64,000 nt of DNA from Acholoe squamosa (Eukaryota; Annelida; Polychaeta; Phyllodocida; Polynoidae), in assembly GCA_949317995.1 (NCBI GenBank), contig OX439050.1:46005777-46069776 (forward strand), read 5' to 3'. The translations under genes and the position numbers were made by a program. The notes below the pieces were generated by a model that saw only the letters and a program-made list of their open reading frames with translations, was not told where the DNA came from and did no database searches. Below are positions 1 to 13,400 of this stretch, piece after piece. The stretch's first letter is position 1. Each line of letters opens with the position of its first letter.

Positions 1-675
1 ACAATGGTAAAACCATATATACCAGCAAAGATTTTTCTCATACTCAGCCAGGGAAATGTCTAAAAAGTGAATCCATGCAATACATAAAGAACTAGGACAC
101 ATAGAAGGGCTAATCTAAAAATCAAAACGTTTGGTAAGGATGAGCCTTATAACGCAGCTTAAAGATGTAAAGTCTACATAACAAAACAATTATATCCAAG
201 GATTTTGATGGGTGACGAAAATGTGAATGCCCTTCCAAGTAAAGCTATCACAGTCCCTTTTATTCAATAGGGAATTAGATCATATTCCCCCCCCCCCAAA
301 AAAAAAAAAGAAAGAAAATGTGTGTACTCACCACCACCTTGAGGTCCCTCTGGATTAGACTAAACCTAGTCCCAAATGGTCACTTGATTTTCAGATTGTC
401 ACTAACATTGCCCCTGTTGTGTAAAAATTTATCCTCGCTAGGGACATTTTGCTGAAAACAGACTCCTGTTAGAGACATTTTAGTATAGAAATAAAACTAG
501 ACCATTGCTAGGGACTTTCTGCGCAAAAAGCACCTTTGCCAGCCACAGGCATTTGTAAAGATAGGAAATGCCCCCGGGCTGTTCTGCATTTCTTTTGTCT
601 CCCTATAATGATATACTGATAATGACCATCTATAATGATGATGGAACTATTCCTAATTAGCAGGTATTTGTTACC
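1..675. other. Intergenic flank with degraded repeats
   Basis: I see no gene here. A C-run followed by an A-run lies at about 289-309. The stretch at about 415-545 repeats the theme 'gctagggacattttgc', which is the reverse complement of the internal repeat in the hAT-like element at 57761-58198. It is therefore probably a decayed relative of that family. Its ends could not be defined. Confidence 0.4.
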
Positions 676-1444
676 ACATGTGACCCATCAAGGGAGAACA
701 CCCCTCCACAGGGGATTTTTAATTCCCCATTTGGCCACCAGGGGGCATTGGAGGGCAAAACTCTAAAATCATTATAAAATTACATTAAGCTAATTTTTGA
801 TGCAGAATTCAATGGTTTCATTTAAAATGCATCATTTTCGTTAGATATGGCCCATAATTGGATGGTAAAATGAACATTTTTCATGAGAAATCAACCTATA
901 TGCCTGTTCCTGGTTGCCATGGCAACCATTCCAATAATCAAAATTTGCAGATTTTTATGCCAATTTTTGGGGATACTCACCAAAAACCCAAAACTGAAAA
1001 CAGAAATGGAAGATTCTATCTAGATCAAAATCTATGATAAAAATCAGCATATTATTATAAATTTTTGATGAAAAAGGCTGATTTATTGTGTTTTTAGACA
1101 TTATTATGGTTTCTAATATATTTAGAGCTTAATCATCAATTTCAGATATGAATAACGCCTATGTTCAAGGAGGGGTTCTGACATAACTACTAGGAATATT
1201 TAACCCAATGATGTCTCATTTTAAAGATCTTGAGATCAGTGATGCCACTTTTCCTGGTTTACCAGGAATTCCTGGTTTTCATTCAAAGAATCCTGTATTA
1301 AATCATGTTAAATTCCTGGGATTATGTGTCCAAAAGTACAGTTTTCCTGGTTTTTGTCAGCCAGTGAGTGGCATCTCTCTGAGATGAACTTTGATAATGA
1401 ATTTCCCTGCAGAGGGGTGTTTTTGCTTGCCTGACCACACATGT
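676..1444. mobile_element. Degraded inverted-repeat DNA element, about 0.77 kb
   Basis: The left arm (676-714, starting acatgtgacc and ending cctccacaggg) is an imperfect inverted copy of the right arm (1405-1444, starting ccctgcagagg and ending ccacacatgt). Nothing between them codes. A smaller inverted pair, gatgccact at 1240 and agtggcatc at 1365, suggests a nested second element of about 135 bp. The arms are diverged, so this is an old non-autonomous copy of unknown superfamily. Confidence 0.4.
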
Positions 1445-2895
1445 CTCAGCCAACCTATCCGCCTGAAGGTGTCCACAACGTCACTTTGATTTAGAATTAT
1501 TGGCCAGCAGAAAATCCAAAATCATTCCTTTTATCAAGGGACAGCATAAGGTTTTTCTTTAGGAAAATTACTTCAGTTTGTGTGTTTAATGGGGGGGAGG
1601 AGGAAAATGTTGCAATACATCATTAGAGCAGAGCTACGATCACATGGAACAAATACAGTCAAGTCTTGACATATCGGTCTTCAATAAGTCGGTTGATTCA
1701 CTTACCAGCCAGTTATACCACCAAACCAATCTGGCCCCTGCTCGACCACTAGTGTGAGCCGTCTCTGGTAAGCAGTGTTTATGGGTAAAAGTAGGTCTGG
1801 CCACTGGTTGCTGTAGTGGTAAAATGTAGGCGGGTACCGTGCGTAGTAATATTCACCCAGGAAATGGGGACCCACGATCCCCAAACACAAGAGAGGGAGT
1901 TCCCTAGAATCCCGACCAGATGAGACTGCCACCAACCAGATGTAACTATAGCAATTATATTCTATTGTAATTATGATTCAGAATTATGGTTCAGAGAACC
2001 AGCCAATGCATGCACCTGGCAGTACTCCTTACCAAGTCCTTACTATTTCAAGTTCCAGTTTAATAACCTGTTTATGGCACAGCTCTCTGAACAATTCTAG
2101 TAAATAAAATATTTTATGCTGTTATGGTGAACTTTTTATCACAAGATAATGTATATTTAAGCACAACATTAAAAACATTGAATTGCATGTACCGAAAATT
2201 GTTGTAAAATGGTAACACAGCGTTGTACAAACTCTCAGTAGGCAGCCCTTGGGGCAAAGAATAGAAATATGAATAGAAACCCAGTGAAGGAGGACACATT
2301 AACTTTGTTTTGAAAAAAGGGTTAGTTTGCAGCGTAAAAAGGCAACAGTTTGTTTTGAAAGAGGGGAAATGTTTGTTGAAAAGATACCAATGTAGAAGGA
2401 ATTAAGTCTATGCCGAACTAGCGAAGGAGATGTGTTAAACAGATTCGTGGTTGTAGCATGTGGACTGATTGAAATTTAATACGATAGGGGGCAGCACAGT
2501 GATAGTTCTCACATACCCTTCATGGGGAGTCACAGGCACTCGCCTAATCACCCGGGCCTAATCAGCATACCTATCCATACCTATACGACCCTTTCATCAG
2601 CTTAGATACAGCAGATGGTGCTAGTGGCGACCATGCCACTTTACTACTCCTACAGGGGCATGGCTGGTTTTGACTCCACTGCCTGTAATAGACCCACATG
2701 TTTGTAATGGTCTGCATGTTGTTTGGCTTGGCATATCCTTTAAATGTTGATAGTGACTATAACCACACTATTTCTCTGTGTGCAGCTTGGATTTCTAAGA
2801 CTTGGACCTCTAATTTACATTACAAATTGGCATTTTAGTGAGGGGTGTCTGTGCACGAAGGGTAAACCTATGGAGCCCTAGGAGTAGATCACATG
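1445..2895. other. Non-coding stretch
   Basis: Apart from the candidate exon at 1702-1940, nothing recognisable was found. There are short A/T-rich runs and no long frames, tandem repeat or terminal inverted repeat that I could pair. Confidence 0.4.
1702..1940 (-). CDS. Candidate coding exon, product unknown
   Basis: On the minus strand an open frame of about 77 codons runs into a good splice donor (tggctg|gtaagt, exon end near 1705). The translation is rich in Tyr, Pro and Trp and includes HFLGEYYYARYPPTFYHYSN. I do not recognise it. A possible acceptor (tggtggcag) lies near 1925. No neighbouring exon was identified and composition alone could produce this frame, so it is listed only as a possibility. 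It could belong to a minus-strand gene whose other exons lie left of the window. Confidence 0.18.
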
Positions 2896-4218
2896 TAGGT
2901 CAATTCTCATGAAAATGGAGCACATGGCCGAGGAGGAGAAAAAATCTGAACTGCTCAGATGTTTTGTATTTTTTGTGGGCTGAAAGGCAGCATATAATCT
3001 TAATTACTCAGAAAATTGGGAACACTAACTATGAAAATTAAAGATTTTATGACAGTTTTTGGAAGAAAACTGGTGGACCTACGTACGGTGATGAATCTTG
3101 CATATGAACAAATTACATGGGTTGCTATAAAATAGAATTATTTGCAAGAAAACTGATATATTTTGTTCATACAGTCATAACAACATGTTGGCTAGTGGTC
3201 TTTATCATTTATATCTATGATAAGAATAGATTATGCTGCAATTAATTATACCCACTTATGGAGCTGGACCTACGTATGGTGATGTACCTACGTACGGTGA
3301 TGTCTATGCATTGCAGTCATTATCTTCACAAATTTATTGATTTCTGGTATTGTAACTGGTCCATAGTATTCATCCTTAGTCAATTGAAGTATATCAACAG
3401 GTTTATCGATAGCATTAGCTATTTCTATCATTCTATAGCATAGGTTTCAATCATGGACCTATGCATGGTGATGTACCTACGTACGGTGATATTTCTATGA
3501 TTTTTCCCAATAGGTTGCAACGTATTCATCCAGTTATGACAATATTTTGCATGGATATTCCCTGGACCACATATATTAACATGTTATGAAATAATTTACT
3601 AAATACTAATTACTCTCCTTTAATCAACGATTCAATGTACCTATGTACGGTGATGCTAAGGGGTACACCACATGCTTGTCAGTCCTATATGTCATTGACA
3701 TGTGCATGTTAGAAATATTTTATATTAATATTATATTGCCCCCAATTGAGCCATAAAAACTGAGACATCTATATATCCCAAGAGGATTTTCTCCTTGACA
3801 TTATACTCATTCTAGTGTACCTACGTACGGTTATGCAAATGTTACACAACTACATTTTTCCTTATAAATAACAAGAAAATAATTGAAAATGAGCTCTGAT
3901 GGTGTCAAAATGTTTGTTTTTCAATTCTCCAATAGTCCATATGAAAAGTGTTATTATGGACCTTATTGTACCTCAAATAAATCACCTAATGTGTTTTACT
4001 TTTATTTTTTTAGTTAAAAACCTTTGAAATATCCCCATTTTACCCTGTTATTGGCATAGATTAGGTCACTACATGAGCAAAAGTGGGTACCCATGGTATG
4101 ATAATGTTAGCAGCAATGTGAGTGTATAAACAATATAGCAGTTAGACCCACTGTTAAGTGTACATGGATGGGGAAAGGTATAGTGAGCCTGTGCTCCATT
4201 TTCGTGAGAATTGACCTA
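2896..4218. mobile_element. 1.3 kb terminal-inverted-repeat element with iterated internal motif
   Basis: The ends are a 29-bp inverted repeat. The left arm begins taggtcaattctcatgaaaa (2896-2924) and the right arm ends gagaattgaccta (4190-4218), with about one mismatch. No frame longer than about 60 codons lies inside, so the element is non-autonomous. Its interior carries seven same-strand copies of a 19-bp motif listed separately. No clear target duplication was seen. The superfamily is unknown. Confidence 0.65.
3075..3834 (+). repeat. Seven iterated copies of the motif GGACCTACGTACGGTGATG
   Basis: Copies begin at about 3075, 3266, 3284, 3455, 3473, 3637 and 3817, all on the same strand. 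Two pairs are direct 18-bp doublets; otherwise the spacing is 164-191 bp. The core contains the overlapping palindromes TACGTA and CGTACG. The sequence between copies is diverged while the motif is kept, which suggests either a decayed repeat of about 180 bp or selection on the motif, for example as a protein-binding site within the element. Confidence 0.7.
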
Positions 4219-4871
4219 TGCTTGACATGCCCATGTAAGCAGGGGGGCTAATGGAGCGCCATCTACTGTATTAGCCTGGTAAAACAAATGTATACGCCAA
4301 ATGTGAAGTGTGTGAATGGATTTCAAAACGGCTACTAAATGTTACTTTGCATTGTATAGATCTGCTTTCTATAAAGAATCCGTTATGCTCTACCCCCTTC
4401 AGTACACTGCATTAGCTTACATTGTATGGCTGCCTATAGCAACTTCAATAAGCAACAGACAAAGTCGCAACAGCGATTGCCCAGCAACAGCAGTCTTTAC
4501 AAAACGGTGAAGTCTTAAAAGGTTATTTGCATTAGAAATGATGTGGAACACACCCATGGAAACTCACATAGGTAGTAAGATTTGCAACAAAAGTATAATT
4601 TAATTTTCGAAATGGTTTGTTTCACGCCGGGTATTATATTCACGTAACCGATGATATATCTACTACTTATGTCAGCACCAGAGTTTCCCCTACAAAATTA
4701 TAGACAGATTTTATATAAGTATATACAGTTTACAGCTCCTGGCCTTTTAGATGATTTAGAATATGGGGCCACTGCTAATATTATGAACGAGTTTCCTAGT
4801 GCCATCATTTTTTTTTAATAATCAACAAAGTCTGGCTGAGCCTTTCTTATCTCAAGCATGTTACAATGTAA
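4219..4871. other. Non-coding stretch
   Basis: No gene, tandem array or paired inverted repeat was recognised here. Short frames show no protein-like features. Confidence 0.4.
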
Positions 4872-5183
4872 GGGAGTGATCATTTTTTTACAACAGGGGG
4901 GGCTGGTGGGTTTGAGGGGGGGTCAGAATTTTTTCAACCCCTTGACCGGGGGAGTCAGAATTTTTTCAACACCTCTGATGGGAGGGTCAAAATAATTTCA
5001 CCTGTTTTCAGTGGAAAACCCCGCGTGTTACTAAAAGCTAAAAGGGGACGTTCATGCACGATTTTTTTCCCTTATGGGGGGGTCGAAAAAAAATTTACCC
5101 CCTCGAGAGGGGGGTCGAAATTTTTTTCGTGCATCTGCGCGCAAACCCACCAGCCCCCCTGTTGTTAAAAAATGATCACTCCC
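4872..5183. mobile_element. MITE, 'gggagtgatca' family, copy 1
   Basis: A 312-bp element with inverted ends of about 40 bp: left gggagtgatcatttttttac, right aaaatgatcactccc. The interior has G-rich blocks alternating with aattttttt blocks arranged as a large imperfect palindrome. The family recurs at 42511-42829 (with TAA target duplication) and 57459-58491. The 3-bp duplication at the second copy suggests a PIF/Harbinger-type non-autonomous element; that assignment is an inference. Confidence 0.75.
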
Positions 5184-5938
5184 GAAGAAGATACGATTGA
5201 GATCTTGCACAGTATTACAACTATAGTACACGCATTATATCAACATTATTTTTATATTTACTTGATAGGCTGACAGGAGTACAGTTATCGTCATGGGGCG
5301 AGTCTGTGTGACTTAGATATTTACGCTGCTAATCAGGGCCCTAAATGTCATTGATACATTGTCAGATAAAGAACCCAAAACTATTCTTATGCTCTAATGT
5401 AAAAAAAAATGATCAATTCTTTATGTAAACCCCTTTAACCTCTAGATACACCTTTATCTGAACTGGTTTAAGCAATGACATAATCATTCTTTTTTGCACT
5501 GTAACGCGGCGTAACAAGGTGCATCCTTGCCGAAGCTTTTGCAGAGGATGAGAACTTGTGCCCTGTGCAGCTGACATCTACTTTCCTTGATGATAACCCT
5601 TCTTAGTATCTTATTAAGTTTTGTGCAATAATCATACTCATTTTCACTATGAAATTGTAAATGTGAATTCCACTGCCATTGAAACGGAAATGAGAGAAAT
5701 CTCACCTGAAAACCCATCCTTTATTCATCAACCAGCCCTATAGGGAATCGAGCTTTAAGGCCCTAAACCTTTATTTTGCATTAAATTGGATTAGCCTACA
5801 TACCAGGGTATTATCAGTAAGATTTTTATATACCAAGTTGATAAGTTGATATGAGCTGATATGCAATGATCTTGAGCAATTATGGACGCTGGCCTTTGAA
5901 AGTTTTGCCAACTTAAAAAAAATAAGAATAGATTATGT

Positions 5939-5998
<60 letters not shown>

Positions 5999-7705
5999 CC
6001 TTATCTTTTTCTTTTATCCCAATCAGTAATGGAGCATTTGACCATGCTTGGCCTAATATAAGCCGACATTGGCCCAATGTATCCTTGCTACCTGGGTAAT
6101 AATATGGCACTATATAATATGCGAGGCAACCCTGGATACAAAAATTATCAATAACCTTTTTCAATATTTTTAATTCTGTTCGTTTTACACCTCTTGATTA
6201 AAAAAAACAACAAAAAAAAACAAGTGAGTCCGCCAGCCTGATAATGGATGATCAGTCGAACCACATCCGCCCGAGCCGGCGTCGTGAGGAGTGCAGCAAT
6301 GGTGGGGGTAGGGGTGGGGGTGAAGGGAGGGAGGGGGCGTGGTCTCAGGGAGCTAGGTCATACAGCGCAGTACAAGGAGGTCTGGCTGTAACACTGGGGG
6401 GTGGGAGCACACACCTGCCCAGACACCTGGCCACATGAAGGCTATATTAGGCCCATAGTATACATCGGGTCAGAATACAGAACCCACCTGTCAAGGAGAG
6501 ACCCTGTGTCAGTGCCTGTCTTTGCAGCACATGGAGCAAGACTACATTCTCTACTGGATCGTTACATGTTTCTAGTTGAACCTGAAGTCTATATTTGAAC
6601 AGTGGGGGAGGGATATAAGAGGAAGTCTCAGTCACGGTAAGGACTCCTTTATACATCCCCCCTGTGTGTCTATAAACTATAGCTGTACATGTAGTAGTAG
6701 TGGTCCGGGTATAGTAAAAAAATACCCTAGCCTACGTGTTTATACCTCTTCCTCATATGGCCGTAGAAATTCCCTAGGCGTGGGTTTGATCATGGTATCA
6801 CAATGCCTGAAGGTATTGAATTATTGAGCCTTGGGTCGATTCGTCCAAAAGGTACCATAGACCAACTATTTTAAGAACAACAGGACTTTGTGGGACAAAG
6901 GGGAGGGTTATTGGGGCAATGGACCGGGGCCCCCATGTCACATGTCGATTTTGACCGATGCTTAAATGGTACATACCACTTAGACCCCCATATAAAGCAA
7001 GTCAGTTCTAAGAACCTACCATATCCCATGTTGAATTTAAGAAATCCCCCATTTAATGCAGATTTGTGATTATGTGTGTATATATCACAATGGCACATAT
7101 ACACTATACACTCCCGAATCGGTAACATGACGATGATCAGTGTACCTTGGTGACTGGTCCTTAAAGGGTTAAACATGTTATATTAAAAAGAATCATGATG
7201 TCACGAACACTCATAGATTCCAGAGATATTTTGAATCATCCAGGTATTTTCGTGCCCCATGGCCATCTCCACTCCTCAGTTATAAATGTAGCCTTGTAAA
7301 ACAAATTGATACATTGTGCTATTTAAATGTCCATGTGGCCATATATATGCAGACAAGTGTGACTAAGGACTTTTTGGACACTTAAACCTACTTTTTTTTT
7401 TATTCTCTTCTTAACTATGAAAAATTTGCTTTTTTTTTTTTTTTTTGGGGGGGGGGGGGGTCATTTTATCACCTATCGTAAATACCTCTAGGCAGATACG
7501 TGTATACATAACGATCGGTATTGTCCTTACTGTATCTATTGCAGATCCATGGAATGGCATACTTCCTGGAGGCCCATCCCATCAAGGCTGTGAAATCATA
7601 AATCTTCAGCGAACAACAAACATTAGGAGATACATGGATTGGCACACTTTTATAAACCCCAAGTAAAAAAAAAAGAAAGAAAAACTTAAAGGTACCCAAT
7701 TCAAG
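5184..7705. other. Upstream region of the P4HA gene
   Basis: No coding exon was recognised. About 6244-6400 is locally GC/G-rich, and a TATA-like run (ggatataagagg) sits near 6610 with a donor-like cacggtaaggac just downstream. This may mark a promoter or untranslated first exon of P4HA, but nothing proves it. A T-run and G-run lie at 7430-7460. Confidence 0.3.
5945..5995. repeat. (CT)n microsatellite
   Basis: About 25 uninterrupted CT dinucleotides. Confidence 0.97.
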
Positions 7706-7926
7706 ATGGCACCTTATCACCAATGCTCCATCACACCATACAGCTGGCCCTTCCTGGTGGGGGCACTATTCCTGCTCCTCCAGGGCTGTTTGTCCCCTGG
7801 GGTAGGAGGGGAGGTGTTCAGCTCCATGGCGGCACTTAGGACTCTGGTCAACAACCAGGCGGCTCTACTTTACAACCTGGAGGACTACATTGTACAGGAG
7901 GAGAACAGACTGAATCAACTCAGAGG
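7706..7926 (+). CDS. P4HA: P4HA exon 1 (signal peptide and N-terminal domain)
   Basis: Starts at the ATG and has a hydrophobic signal segment (WPFLVGALFLLLQGCL). It continues with the conserved start of the mature protein (LVNNQAALLYNLEDYIVQEE). The donor is agg|gtatgg and the exon ends in phase 2. Confidence 0.9.
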
Positions 7927-10344
7927 GTATGGCAAAAAAAACATTTATAGGAGAAAAAAGTCATTAATACTTTGCAAATTCATGTTCAGTAATACCGTTA
8001 ATTTTACTAGAACTGTGCTCTGCAATGTTTTTGCAGGACATAGGCCCTAACTCTACAGAACTTCTGGATTTTCTAGCAGGCTACATACATGCACAATGTA
8101 CCTGTTCATCCTACTCAGATCTATATATTGAAAGTTTTACACACTGTGAATGGAAGTGTGCATAGGGAATTGGTCAGGGATTAGTCAAAAGGTATATCCA
8201 GACACTATCGATTCAGGCTATTGATTTCTGCACACATGCACACATCTCAAACACATCACCGATGGACCCACTGGTGGTGTATTGATATTTCCATTAGCAA
8301 CCACTTATCTTATTTTATATAATTGATCTCCTCATACAGGTTACCAGGGTAGTGAATATATGTGACTCCTATCCCCGTTAGAACTACATTCACTTCTTAT
8401 CTGGGCTTCCCTAGCCCACTTAAAAGGGTCTATATCTCTTCTTTCCTATCCCCTCAGGATGTGTGTGGTGCACATATATGCGCGGGCACTGACACATTCC
8501 TCTGTGATATTATGTAATGTTGTTCTCACCATAAATATGACCTTAGCTGTCGAAATGGCGTTAAACATCTATTACTCACTCACTCACTACTCACTTCTAA
8601 TCCATTATGAGCTTATTGTTACCCTCTCATTGTCCACACTGCCCTGCTTCTCTGTGTTATTGTAACTTTAAGCCTTTAAATGTCGCTGCCCAGTGGTCGT
8701 CAGGATATTGCAATGAAGTGCTGGGCAGCAGGCTGCAGTCAGGCATCAGGCCAAAAAAATATTTTGTGTTTCCAGTTACATGGCTAAAAATTCTATGGTC
8801 GCTAGGTCGGATTTTTTTTTTTTTTAATTTTCTATAGGAAGTATGGGCAGACATATTGAATTCTATGATTTTACAGTAGAAATATGAAAAACATAAGAAA
8901 TGAGAAGCATATGTAAAGGATATGAATGAATGTTATAAACTGTATACCAGTAGATTAGGGCCTAGATTAGGGGAAAAAAAGTTAATGCTTTAAAATCTCC
9001 CAAAAATGTCAAAAAGTCCCCAAATAAAAAAAAATATATTCAGGGTCGGCTCTGTTTTGCTAGGGTCGGTCGGGTAGCCATTGTTTTTGTTCCTTGCCGG
9101 GAGAGGTACCACCCTGTTTACACACACTTTTCGTATGGAATCCAACCATGACATGTCGAGATATTAAAAAGAATGCATCCTTAGATAGTCTAAATGATCC
9201 CTCCATGTCAAAATTTTTCCATCGTAAGCGAGTCGCGGTCCGGCCATTCCCACCCGCCTCCTTGTCCGACGAAAGTGTGTCAGTGGCCCGGATGTAGATA
9301 TAGGTCAAGGAAGAAAAACAATGGCTTCACACAGAGCGAACCGGGCCGCGACTGGCGTACGATGGAAAAATCAATAGATTCTTATTTATATTGAAGAAAA
9401 TGGAGAAAATTAGCACACATTCCTCATCTATAGATTGAATACTTCTTGGATTTTCGATATTATAACATGAAAAGGTTGGATTCAAGACAAAAACTGAGTG
9501 GAAACATAGCACTAGGACCTCAGGTTAGAACTTATTTACTTTCGCATTGGATTTCATCACCGTACAGTGTGGCGCTATGGCTAAGGCCTTCGCCTACCAC
9601 CACTGCGGCCGGGGTTCAATTCTCCTACGAGTTGGCACGATTTTTCACAATGGAAAATGGCTAGATTAACTTTGTATAGCTGCCATAATTTCCAAAAATA
9701 TTCTAAGTCCAACTTGACCCCACAAAAGTATATACCAAAAATTTCAAAAATGCACAAGGCTGGTATATGCAGAATATAGCATGGATATATCGCATATAAA
9801 AACCACCGGAAGTGCCAGAATAGTGGTATAACTACAAATCTACTCACTGGTCAACTACACTCAGGTGCACTGACACTAGATTAACTAATCAGCCAGTGAC
9901 AGAGTGAAAGCCCAATGGTTTTAGGGCCATAGGTACTAGGTGACTACAGTGTACCTTGCTTACCCATGTTTTGGCTATCCACCTAATATAGGTAGGATCC
10001 TATGCAAATCAGCCATGTGTTTTCAGGTTCGTAGTTTGTTGTCACAAAGGAGGTAGTAGTCAAATCTATGTGCAAGAGAGATGGTCATCAATGAGTGGCC
10101 AACACTCTTATTTAATACCACACACAACTGAGTATGTGCTTGGAGCTCAGTGGATCGCACGTGATATGTACTGTCCCCATTTGGTAAATTGATTTCTTGA
10201 ACTTTATTTAGTCACATTTGGTCATATCTATTTCCTAGTATTCGTTCTATCCGATTGCATTAAGCAGTCTCTCATCCTCCACTGCTTAGGTCTCTGCCTG
10301 TCTCTGTCTACTTCTCTGTCTGTCTGCCTCTTCTTCCCCCCCCC

Positions 10345-10427
<83 letters not shown>

Positions 10428-13400
10428 CTCTCTCTCTGTTTCTACATGTTCTATGGTAATGCACTGATGATCCGTTAAATTTCTCTGAATGTGAAGAAAA
10501 TTTTCATTGAGGTCCCAAGGGATGGTGGATGGAGGCCCTATGATTTTATACCATCATAGGCTTCTGGGGGACCGTTTCATCCTTTGGGGACCAAGCCCCC
10601 TGTCACTACTTTTCATGTGCCAGTCTGAAATCCCGGTGTGAAACTTAACAAAGCTTTGCCCTTGCTCTACCTACAGAATGCTGGACAAGATGCGGCAGGA
10701 CATAGACTACCATAGAGACCCACAGGAGGCTTTGGCATCTGTACAACACCCAGGGTCTGCTTATTCACTCATCCGTGACTGGTCCTTCCTATCAGATATA
10801 GTCTATGACAGAAGTTCTAGTGAGGGTAATTTCTAAAGTCTTTTCTTTTGAACGATGATATTTCCTATTGGCAGATTTATTCACTTCGAAATAATTCCCC
10901 AAATAGTATTAAACGTGTAAACATGACTTGATGGCAAGCAGCATGGTTATAAAAATAGATTAACATACAATTATGATTCAAAAAATAAGAATGAAATGCA
11001 TAACGTATTAATTTTGTATAATAGCCGCATCACTGATGTCATTATTGCCTTATCTCTACCCCGTAAACCATACTTGTGCAGAACCCTTTAAAATTCAAAA
11101 TATTTCTCGTACAAGGATAATACTCTGTTAATCAAAGTGAGTAATGATTGTTCAAGTATGCTAAATTGATCCTTCCTCTGAGAATACCAATGCATGCCTT
11201 GGGTAGATAGAAAGATACAAATGGATGTACCATGAGTAAATTATACATTAATTTACTTAGCAATGGAGAACAGAAACTTTGGGGCAGGGTTGTCGTTACC
11301 AAACAACAATGACCGTTTGGGAGCCCTCAATTCACTTTTACGACTACAGCGCACTTACAACTTGTCTATTGAGGATTTGGCCTCTGGAAATGTGCGAGGA
11401 CATATGTCACATAAACCACTGGGAGGAAGGTTAGCACAATGGATTATTCATTTGATATCTGAATATTATCTATAAAATCGTATCAAATAATGGGTGTTTT
11501 TTTTAGTAATATGCATGTCCTCATCATGTAGGCCCTTTTCATGGCTGATCATTTTCAGTAGGGCCTAGTAACTTCTCAATATAAATGTATGATTATGACC
11601 AAAGTGATAAAGTTGATTTCAGAAGATTTTTATTTGCAAAGTTTATATTTTGATAATACCATATTTACATCTCAGGGACTTCTTTGACATTGGAACGGCA
11701 GCTCTAAATAAGCATCTGCCAACCACAGCCCTACCCTGGTTTGAGAAGGCCATGGAGCACCGTCCTTCTGACCTGCCTGAGTCGCACGTTCTCTACCAGA
11801 TAGGGCAGGTTTACAGCAGGGTAGGTTCATGATGATTCTTACTATTTCTGTGGATGTGGCCCATTGTTTTGTGGTGATGAACTATTCGTTGTCAATTTAG
11901 ACGGGGTTTAGAACTTATTTCAAAATTATTGAAACAACCCTTAAGGTCAATTCCAAATTAGATAGAATAACATCTATGGCCCTAACAGGGTAGGCACTGT
12001 CTGCCCATGATGATAGATTGAAAAAGCTGAGTCGGTCTCTGAGCGTAGCAGTATTTGGCCCAGGGTCCCCCTGGGTCATTGGAGGTGGGTTTCTTGCCAA
12101 ATTCTCAAATTTGTAATCACCAACTTTGGGGTGTAATCATTCGATAACCTATTGTTAGTTTGAAATCTTTTCAAAAACCATTAAAAGGTTTCAAATCTCA
12201 TCTATCAGACAACATATTGTCCTTTACGGTGAGTGATATCTTTCTCTATGATTTACGTAAAGAGCTGTTGTACTTATGTCATGTTTTTGGGTGCCATACT
12301 GACTGCAAGTCCCTTAATGGGTGTATGGGTCTATGGGTGTGTTGGGTTTTGGCGATGGAATTAATAGCACATGGGTAATCACTGATTAAGACACTTTTTT
12401 CAGTAGGCAATGTGTACAGCCTCCAAGCTATACACATAATGCATTGGACGCTTTACACATAACGCATTGAACTCCATGAGGGAGATTTCTGACCGTACGT
12501 TAGGGTGTGTGCGATGGCCTAAGCATGCTAAGTAGCTGAAACTAATTGCTTTATTTCTCATGTTTGACATATAAAGGGTTCATGATGACCGTCTATCAAT
12601 TGCAGAATTAAACACAGAAAGGCGGTGAAACACAAAAACACCAGACAGTATGAACAGAGCTGCTAACACCATGTGGTGACTGTCAACCCAATAGGTCCAG
12701 CTGTTCCTATGTAAAACAGGCAAGCAGAAAAGGTTGCCAGTTGCACCTTTCACAGACATCCATTTCTGCTTACCTCCTCACCTCTTGCCAGGACCAGATA
12801 AAGACCAGATAAAGCTATGGCTGCACCCAAGGAACAATTCTGTTAACCCCCATATATCTCTTATTAAAAAAAACATAGGAAGGTGACGAAACACGAAACA
12901 CTGCAAAACGCTCGTGACATCTGTCTACCCACTTGTCAGGGTGGAAGCTGCCATCCTTGATTGCACTACTTATCCAAAACGGCTACCCCGGAAGTTGTCC
13001 GCTTTCACGTGGGATGTTCCTGTAGTTTGCCACTCACACTCTATCTGATAGCAACCAGCGAAAGTGACCCAGTGAATAAGAAAACAGTAGAAGTTGTGTG
13101 TCAAGTACAGAGTTGCAACGGTAGAAGTTGCAATGCTTTTGGCACGTGGTGGCGCCACTTCTTTGCGTGTGAGCAGCGCCGCAGGCACTGGTGGGGGATA
13201 AAGTTGTCACAAACTTCTTCAAATGGAAGATAAACACAACTACATTTCCATTTGGCTTAGGATTGCGCCATCATCGTGATTTTGGCGCCCACCAGAAGTA
13301 GATTTATTGGTAAAAACATAGACCAGTTGAAACATACATTACTTTCATTCTCTCACCATAGAGGGCAGCACCAGTAGCACTATTTTCCCGCCTGTACATT

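Noticed and set aside
5791-5997. Arg-Glu repeat open frames at 5791 and 10228
   Set aside because: Translations of (CT)n microsatellites.
8459-8665. Similar short peptides (MTLAVEMALNIYYSLTH) predicted at 8459 and 48935
   Set aside because: The similarity comes from the shared SINE. Other copies do not keep the frame, so it is not a gene family.
9569-9640. Functional tRNA gene
   Set aside because: A and B boxes are present, but no closed acceptor stem or complete cloverleaf was found; better read as a SINE head or pseudogene.
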